Positions 59,051 through 64,000 of a stretch of 64,000 nucleotides of DNA are shown one piece after another. The position numbers and the translations under genes were made by a program. The DNA comes from UBA11346 sp038060575 (GTDB lineage: Bacteria > Planctomycetota > UBA11346), in contig CAZZAM010000008.1 in assembly GCA_964652775.1 (NCBI GenBank), forward strand, positions 47,415 through 111,414, given 5' to 3'. The notes beneath the pieces were generated by a model. That model did no database searches and was not told the origin of the DNA. It worked only from the letters and a program-made list of their open reading frames with translations. How positions within the stretch are numbered: the stretch's first letter is position 1; each line of letters begins with the position of its first letter.

Positions 59051-60211
59051 ATGTCTCGCGCCCTGCTCGCTTCGGCCTTCGCCTTCGTCCTCATCGGCTC
59101 GCCATTAGCCGCCGCCGACGACACACTGGCGCCAGTTACTGCCACGCTCGAGAAAAACACCAACATCCGCTACGGTCCTACGACCAGCGCCAAGCTCGTG
59201 GTCACACTCAAGTCCGGCTCGCAAGTCGAGGTCTTCGGCCCCAGCAAGAGTTCACCCGACTGGTACGTCATCCGCTTTCCCAAAGAAGGAACGGTGTGGA
59301 TCGACCGCCGAAGCCTGACCCCGATCGACAACGAGGCGCGCTTCAAGGTCAGTAAAGACAAGACCCGCGCGCGCAGCGACTCGACCCTGTCGGGTGACAT
59401 CGTCGCCGAGTTGAGCCTGGGTGAAATCGTCGAGAGCAAGGGTTTGACCACCGGCGACTGGCGCGCGGTCTACATCCCCGACGCCGTCGCTTACGTGGCC
59501 AAGTCGCTGGTGACGATGCCGAAAGATGTCGAGAAACGGATGCAGGAAAATGCCGACAAGGCGGCGGCGGCAGCGCAGGCGTGGCAGAATGCGCTGGCGA
59601 TCTACACCACCTATGCTGAGCAAGTCCGCGCCAATCCTAAGGCAGCCGTCGGTCTTGATTGGGCCGGCCTCGCACTGCAACTCGACACCGTCATCGTCGG
59701 CCACGCCAGCGCCTCGGTGCGCCTCACCGCACAACGCGTGCGCGATTCACTCGCCGCGCTGGTTCCATCAGCCCAAGAAGTCGCCAAAGCGGCCAACATC
59801 ACGCCTCCCGCGTCGCTGCCCGCTGTACCCGAGGTGAAGAAACCCGAACCCGTTGTTGCCACCCCCGACAAGCCCACGACCTCCACTGACCCCAAACCGC
59901 TCTCACCGGAAGAAGTCGCGAAAATCCAGGCAACTCTGCCGAAACCATCGATTTGGCAGGCCGAAGGCCTGCTCGTCGCCGATGACCAGTTCCTTGCCAA
60001 GGTCGGCACCCGCGACGTGCTGGTTGACGGCGACGGCAACGTTAAGGCGTTCATCAAATCGAAGGACGGCGTTGATCTCAAGCTCTCTGAACTGCGCGAC
60101 CGTTACATTGGCGCCAAGGGCGAATTGCTGACCGTTCCGCCGGAACAATCCGGTTTGGCCAAGCCGACCAAGTTGATCATTGCTTCGGAAGTCGCGCCAG
60201 TCCGTCAGTAA
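59051..60211 (+). CDS. secreted SH3-domain protein
   Basis: A 386-residue exported protein. Signal peptide about 1-22 (MSRALLASAFAFVLIGSPLAA). Two bacterial SH3-like domains are visible: about 28-95 (ATLEKNTNIRYGPTTSAKLVVTLKSGSQVEV, DWYVIRFPKEGTVWIDRRSL) and 96-160 (DKTRARSDSTLSGDIVAELSLGEIVES, DWRAVYIPDAVAYVAKSLV). SH3b domains bind cell-wall peptides. A helical middle (about 165-260), a Pro/Lys-rich linker and a final alpha/beta region follow. AGGAG is upstream of ATG 59051. The role is unknown, probably in the periplasm. Confidence 0.8.
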   Translation: MSRALLASAFAFVLIGSPLAAADDTLAPVTATLEKNTNIRYGPTTSAKLVVTLKSGSQVEVFGPSKSSPDWYVIRFPKEGTVWIDRRSLTPIDNEARFKVSKDKTRARSDSTLSGDIVAELSLGEIVESKGLTTGDWRAVYIPDAVAYVAKSLVTMPKDVEKRMQENADKAAAAAQAWQNALAIYTTYAEQVRANPKAAVGLDWAGLALQLDTVIVGHASASVRLTAQRVRDSLAALVPSAQEVAKAANITPPASLPAVPEVKKPEPVVATPDKPTTSTDPKPLSPEEVAKIQATLPKPSIWQAEGLLVADDQFLAKVGTRDVLVDGDGNVKAFIKSKDGVDLKLSELRDRYIGAKGELLTVPPEQSGLAKPTKLIIASEVAPVRQ

Positions 60212-60264
60212 GGGCGCACACAAGATTTTTCGAGAAACGCACCTGTCCCCTGCGTTTGCCAAGC

Positions 60265-60438
60265 AGGGCCAACGGCCCAGTCTATCCCAGCCCAGGGCAA
60301 CGCCCTGGGTATTGATCCGATCCTGAATTAAGCCCTGTAAGGGCGATTCAATAGGTCGCCCTTACAGGGCTACTTTATACACGCCTCTCATTCCCCAGGG
60401 CGATGCTCTGGGCTGGGATAAGTCGGGCCGTTGGCCCT
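60265..60438. repeat. nested double inverted repeat (AGGGCCAACGGCCC outer, AGCCCTGTAAGGG inner)
   Basis: The outer arms 60265-60309 and 60394-60438 pair over about 45 bases with a few mismatches. Inside, 60331-60346 and 60356-60371 are a perfect 16-bp inverted repeat. It shares the CCCAG..CCTGGGG..GCC word plan with 31638-31776. It fills most of the gap before mutS, which is otherwise featureless. Confidence 0.93.
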
Positions 60439-60591
60439 CAACCCACCGCCATCCACCGCCATATTTCACGCACCACAACGCTTGCCGAGCAAACGCCTGC
60501 GCCACGGTAGCGCGCCATGGGTCAGGTTGTCTCTTCTTCCCCCTTTTCACCTTGGACGTGTACGGGACTAACCCGGGCGCCGAGCAGTGGT

Positions 60592-60692
60592 GGCGGGATA
60601 TAATGGCGAAGCCATCCCGCCATGATGTCGCCAGCGAAGCGCCGCGACATCAAACTGCGACAAAGCCCGCGGGGGGTGGGGCAGAGCCCCAC
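60592..60692. repeat. two hairpins in the mutS 5' region
   Basis: 60592-60621 contains GGCGGGAT..ATGGC and GCCAT..CCCGCC around the ATG at 60603. 60676-60692 is GTGGGGC-AGA-GCCCCAC. Both lie within the N-terminal extension of the mutS frame. Confidence 0.7.
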
Positions 60693-63323
60693 AGCAAAGA
60701 AACGCCCATGATGCGGCAGTATCGTGAGGCCAAGGCTGAGCATCCCGATGCGCTGATTCTGATGCGCATGGGTGACTTTTACGAAGCGTTCTTGTCTGAC
60801 GCCGAAGAACTGTCGCGGATCTGCGGAATCACCCTAACTAGCCGCAATAAAGACGATGCGAATCCGATCGCGATGGCGGGGGTTCCGCATCACAGCCTGC
60901 AAACGCATCTGCCAAAACTGCTGACCGCTGGCAAACGGGTCGCGATTCTGGAACAACTGGAAGACCCAGCGCTCGCCAAGGGGCTCGTGCGCCGAGGACT
61001 AACCCGCGTGATCACGCCGGGAACCCTCATTGATGAAAGCGGACTTGAGGCCGGCGTCGCCAATCACTTGGTCGCGCTGACTGGCTTTGACGGCGTGGTC
61101 GGCATCGCCGCGCTCGATGTGTCGACTGGCCGATTCACCGTCGAAGAGGCTGCGAGTGATGCACAACTAGCGCTGGTTTTAGCGCGACTTGCACCCGCCG
61201 AATTACTGCTGCCGGAAGCGGTGCGCCATGCTGAAGGCACCAGCGATCGTCTTGAACAACTGTGCGCACCCATGCGCGTGCCGCTGTTGGCATCCACGCC
61301 AGCCTGGGCATGGCAAGGGAGCGACGCGCGCCGTCATCTCAGCGAACACTTGCGTGTCGGATCACTCGACGGATTCGGTATTACACCCGGTGAAGATCAC
61401 CTCGCCTCTGCCGCTGCCGCCGCGCTGCGCTATGCCGCCGGTGCGTTGCGCGCTGGCCAAGAAGGTGGTGCCACTGGCCTCGCGCACGTGCGCAGCATTA
61501 CGCGACTGCATCGTGCTGGCTATCTCGTCCTGGATGCGACCTGCCGACGCAATTTGGAGCTGCTGCGTTCGGCGCGCGACAACTCGCGGCACGGCACGCT
61601 GCTTGAGGCCGTCGATCGCACGCGCACGGCACCGGGCGCACGACTGCTGGCCGAATGGCTGTCACGACCGCTGGCTGATCCCGCTGGCATTTCCACGCGG
61701 CACGACGCTGTGCAGTGGCTCCACGACGACGATGCTCGCCGCGCTCGCCTGCGCACAGAACTTGCCAAGATCTACGACTTGGAGCGCGTCCTTGCCCGCC
61801 TCGCCACCGGCCGTGCGAATGCGCGGGACTTATTGCAACTCGCGCAGTCGCTGGATGCCGCTCGCGCCTGTGCGCAGCACCTTGCCGGCGAAGCGCCAAA
61901 CATGCTCGGATCTGCGGCCGTCGCGCTCGATCCAGCGCCGCAGCTTGCCGCCGATATTTTACGCGTCGTGGTCGAAGATCCACCGCACGTCATCGGCGAA
62001 GGCGGCATGGTCCGCGATGGTGTCGATGCTGAAGTCGACGAACTGCGTGTGCTGGCCCGCGATGCGAGTGCCTGGCTCGCTGGCTATCAAGCGCGCGAAG
62101 CAGTCGCGTGCGGACTGACCAAGCTCAAAGTCGGCTACAATTCGGTGTTTGGTTACTACATCGAACTGCCAAAATCAGCGGCTGAACGCGTGCCGCCGCA
62201 CTTCGTGCGCAAGCAAACGCTCGTCAACGCCGAGCGTTACATCACGCCTGAACTCAAAGAGCACGAAGACAAGGTCCTGCACGCCGAAGACCGCGCCCGC
62301 GCGCGCGAGTTGGCGATCATTCAGGAACTGCGCGTGCGCGCTGAAACCGCGATGCCCGAGCTGTCGGCCTGCGCGACCGCCCTCGCCATCGTCGATGTGA
62401 CGGCTGGACTTGCGGAACTTGCGCGCGTTGAAGGCTGGTGCCGACCGCAAGTCGATGATTCAGCCGCGCTCGATCTGGTCGGTTGCCGTCATCCGGTAGT
62501 GGAACGCGTGATCGGTCGTTCGGCTTTCGTCGCCAACGACTGCGCCCTCGACGCCGCCGGACAGCGCCTTGCCGTGATCACCGGCCCCAACATGGCGGGC
62601 AAATCCACCTACATCCGACAGGTCGCACTGGCGGTGATTCTCGCCCAGGCTGGATCCTTCGTGCCCGCCGAGCGCGCGCGCATCGGCATCTGCGACCGCG
62701 TGTTCACCCGCGTCGGTGCTGGCGATGAACTCGCGCGTAATCTGTCCACGTTCATGGTCGAGATGGTCGAAACCGCCGCGATCCTCAATCACGCCACGCC
62801 ACGCAGTCTCGTTGTACTGGATGAAGTTGGCCGCGGCACCTCGACCTTCGATGGCCTGTCACTGGCATGGGCAATCACCGAACACCTACACGATAAAACC
62901 CGCTGCCGTGCGCTGTTCGCTACCCATTACCACGAACTGACTGATCTCGCCGATGATCGCAGTGGGATCTGCAACCTGACCGTCGCCGTCGCCGAACAGG
63001 ACGACGACGTCGTGTTCCTCCATCGCATCGTTCCTGGTGCTGCCGCCAAAAGCTACGGCATCCATGTCGCGCGTCTGGCCGGCGTTCCCGCGACCGTTGT
63101 GGCCCGCGCCAAGGAAGTCCTGGTCTCGCTTGAGCGTTTGAACACCGATCTCGCTGAACGCGAACGTCCGGTCGCGCGCGAAACCGGTGCCGTGCAGATG
63201 ACGCTCTGGCAGGCCCTCGACCATCCCGCGATGACCAAGCTGCGCGGCATCAATCCGGACGCACTCACGCCACGGCAGGCGCAAGAGTTGCTGTACGAGT
63301 TGCGACGTATTGCGACGGGGTGA
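60603..63323 (+). CDS. mutS: DNA mismatch repair protein MutS
   Basis: A MutS that binds mismatches and starts repair. The mismatch-binding FxE motif is in MRMGDFYEAF. The connector and core domains follow in order, and the ATPase end has GPNMAGKST and LVVLDEVGRGTSTFDG with the ATHYHEL switch. From ATG 60603 it has 906 residues; the conserved TPMM precedes M53, so the start must be at or before 60702. ATG 60603 is the best of the available in-frame starts, but its flank is palindromic. ATG 60708 would give 871 residues. No mutL is nearby. Confidence 0.94.
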   Translation: MAKPSRHDVASEAPRHQTATKPAGGGAEPHSKETPMMRQYREAKAEHPDALILMRMGDFYEAFLSDAEELSRICGITLTSRNKDDANPIAMAGVPHHSLQTHLPKLLTAGKRVAILEQLEDPALAKGLVRRGLTRVITPGTLIDESGLEAGVANHLVALTGFDGVVGIAALDVSTGRFTVEEAASDAQLALVLARLAPAELLLPEAVRHAEGTSDRLEQLCAPMRVPLLASTPAWAWQGSDARRHLSEHLRVGSLDGFGITPGEDHLASAAAAALRYAAGALRAGQEGGATGLAHVRSITRLHRAGYLVLDATCRRNLELLRSARDNSRHGTLLEAVDRTRTAPGARLLAEWLSRPLADPAGISTRHDAVQWLHDDDARRARLRTELAKIYDLERVLARLATGRANARDLLQLAQSLDAARACAQHLAGEAPNMLGSAAVALDPAPQLAADILRVVVEDPPHVIGEGGMVRDGVDAEVDELRVLARDASAWLAGYQAREAVACGLTKLKVGYNSVFGYYIELPKSAAERVPPHFVRKQTLVNAERYITPELKEHEDKVLHAEDRARARELAIIQELRVRAETAMPELSACATALAIVDVTAGLAELARVEGWCRPQVDDSAALDLVGCRHPVVERVIGRSAFVANDCALDAAGQRLAVITGPNMAGKSTYIRQVALAVILAQAGSFVPAERARIGICDRVFTRVGAGDELARNLSTFMVEMVETAAILNHATPRSLVVLDEVGRGTSTFDGLSLAWAITEHLHDKTRCRALFATHYHELTDLADDRSGICNLTVAVAEQDDDVVFLHRIVPGAAAKSYGIHVARLAGVPATVVARAKEVLVSLERLNTDLAERERPVARETGAVQMTLWQALDHPAMTKLRGINPDALTPRQAQELLYELRRIATG

Positions 63324-63328
63324 GATCG

Positions 63329-63508
63329 AAATGTGGAATGCTGGAATGCTGGAATGCTGGAATGCTGGAATGCTGGAATGCTGGAATGCTGGAAACTGAT
63401 TCAGCCAACTACGCTCGTCAATCGCGCCCCTCCAATCCGCTCGATTACCCGCAGTCAAGCCCCCGCAAACCACATTCCAGCATTCCAGCATTCGGCATTT
63501 GGCATTTC
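63329..63508. repeat. AATGCTGG-word palindrome, largest copy
   Basis: The left arm has at least seven tandem AATGCTGG units (63336-63394). The right arm 63470-63508 has inverted units and ends in GCATTTGGCATTTC, as at 3181-3330. It separates mutS and trxA. Confidence 0.93.
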
Positions 63509-63549
63509 TCCCCACCCCCCTAACCTCCCCTGACCTAACGGAGTCCCCC

Positions 63550-63870
63550 ATGGCCCACGAATTCACTGACGCCAATTTCGCTGCCGAAGTCCTGCAGTCC
63601 GCCAAGCCCGTGCTGGTTGATTTCTGGGCCCCCTGGTGCGGCCCCTGCAAAATGATCGGGCCGGTGATCGAGAAGTTGTCCAAGGAACTCGAATCCACCG
63701 TGCTCATCGGCAAACTGAACGTCGATGACAATCCGCAGGTCGCTGGCCAATTCGGCGTGATGAGCATCCCGACCTTGATCATGTTCAAGGGCGGCAAGCC
63801 AGTCGGTCAGGTCATGGGCTTCAAGCCTGAACCGCAGTTGCGCGAGTTTATTAAGACGCACGCAGGCTGA
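63550..63870 (+). CDS. trxA: thioredoxin
   Basis: A 106-residue thioredoxin that reduces disulfides in the cytoplasm. The active site is WCGPC with cysteines at 30 and 33 (VDFWAPWCGPCK), followed by the cis-proline loop SIPT and the Gly-rich FKGGKPVGQVMGF end. The length fits the family. The start at ATG 63550 is preferred to upstream frames; GGAG lies six bases before it. It stands alone, flanked by palindromes on both sides. Confidence 0.97.
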   Translation: MAHEFTDANFAAEVLQSAKPVLVDFWAPWCGPCKMIGPVIEKLSKELESTVLIGKLNVDDNPQVAGQFGVMSIPTLIMFKGGKPVGQVMGFKPEPQLREFIKTHAG

Positions 63871-63876
63871 AACCGC

Positions 63877-63950
63877 AGGATGAAGGCAGAGGGAAGACGG
63901 ATGAAAACGGCGGGTATCTAGATCCGTTTTCATCCTTCTGCATTCATCCT
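63877..63950. repeat. GGATGAAGGCAGAAGG palindrome, copy 3
   Basis: Left arm 63877-63910 and right arm 63924-63950 pair through AGGATGAAGGCAG and GATGAAAACGG words. The loop TATCTAGAT is itself near-palindromic. It starts seven bases after the trxA stop. Confidence 0.85.
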
Positions 63951-63972
63951 ACATTGCTCGGTTGAAACACCC

Positions 63973-64000
63973 CAAGGCAACCGCAGAGGCGCAGAGGCCG
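63973..64000. repeat. CGCAGAGG-word arm cut by window edge
   Basis: CAAGGCAACCGCAGAGG begins the left arm of another element like 53174-53322. The right arm lies outside the window. Confidence 0.8.

Noticed and set aside
63336..63394. Possible CRISPR-like array of short repeats
   Set aside because: The units are contiguous 8-base tandem copies without spacers, and no cas gene is in the window.
63320..63533. Frames coding ECWNAGML-type repeats
   Set aside because: They are translations of the AATGCTGG tandem words and have no support as proteins.
3181..64000. Classical REP elements with a RAYT transposase
   Set aside because: No tyrosine REP-associated transposase is in the window, and arms made of iterated words and long loops differ from typical REP hairpins; the question stays open genome-wide.

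Overview
The window reads as chromosomal DNA of a diderm (Gram-negative) bacterium. It encodes a BamA-type outer-membrane assembly protein, signal-peptide proteins ending in aromatic residues like outer-membrane barrels, a lipoprotein, a Lol/MacB-like ABC pair and a Mur ligase. A Ser/Thr kinase with a DWG motif, two FHA-type proteins, a type-2-like isoleucyl-tRNA synthetase (HYGH), a DUF1015 protein and a DUF2934 protein fit the Planctomycetota/PVC superphylum best. That placement is inference; no rRNA gene or lineage marker is present. I saw no tRNA, rRNA, CRISPR array, transposase or prophage gene.

Layout. 1-5.4 kb: Mur ligase (runs off the left edge) overlapped by a four-helix-bundle gene, an AT-rich orphan, mutM, an FHA-like protein and a two-gene ABC exporter. 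5.4-15 kb: lipoate/octanoate transferase, two envelope proteins, PilT, a 2-hydroxyacid dehydrogenase, galactokinase, a Ser/Thr kinase, an aldo/keto reductase and a secreted protein. 15-26.5 kb: FHA-GAF-sigma54 activator, dnaJ-grpE, a barrel gene broken by an in-frame amber codon, an orphan ABC ATPase, an EamA exporter, a repeat-rich orphan, a SulP transporter and DUF2934. 26.7-38 kb: serS-purF, a membrane metalloprotease-like gene coupled to a COQ7-like ferritin-fold gene, ilvBN, bioA, an AT-rich orphan and an alanine-type aminotransferase. 38-50 kb: ileS, secreted proteins, RdgB, a histidine kinase, Nudix, DUF374 acyltransferase with an OppF-like ATPase, and bamA. 50-64 kb: gyrB with a companion gene, a truncated duplicate of a DUF1015 3' end, a secreted orphan, a DegT-type enzyme, the intact DUF1015 gene, accD, an SH3 protein, mutS and trxA.

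Most genes are housekeeping and stand alone or in pairs; several pairs are tightly coupled by ATGA/GTGA/TTGA overlaps (Mur ligase, ABC exporter, rdgB, OppF-DUF374, M50-COQ7).

The striking feature is the intergenic DNA. More than twenty-five gaps carry imperfect palindromes. Their arms are usually built from short iterated words, for example AATGCTGG, CGCAGAGG, ATTTCGCAG, ACGGGGGC, GCCAAGG and GGATGAAGGCAG. Several word families appear in two or more places, matching changes occur in both arms, some palindromes are nested inside a second inverted repeat, and some share end modules. They sit just after stop codons and sometimes overlap the last codons of a gene. No protein in the window obviously mobilises them. 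I consider this palindrome network the best candidate here for an undescribed system.
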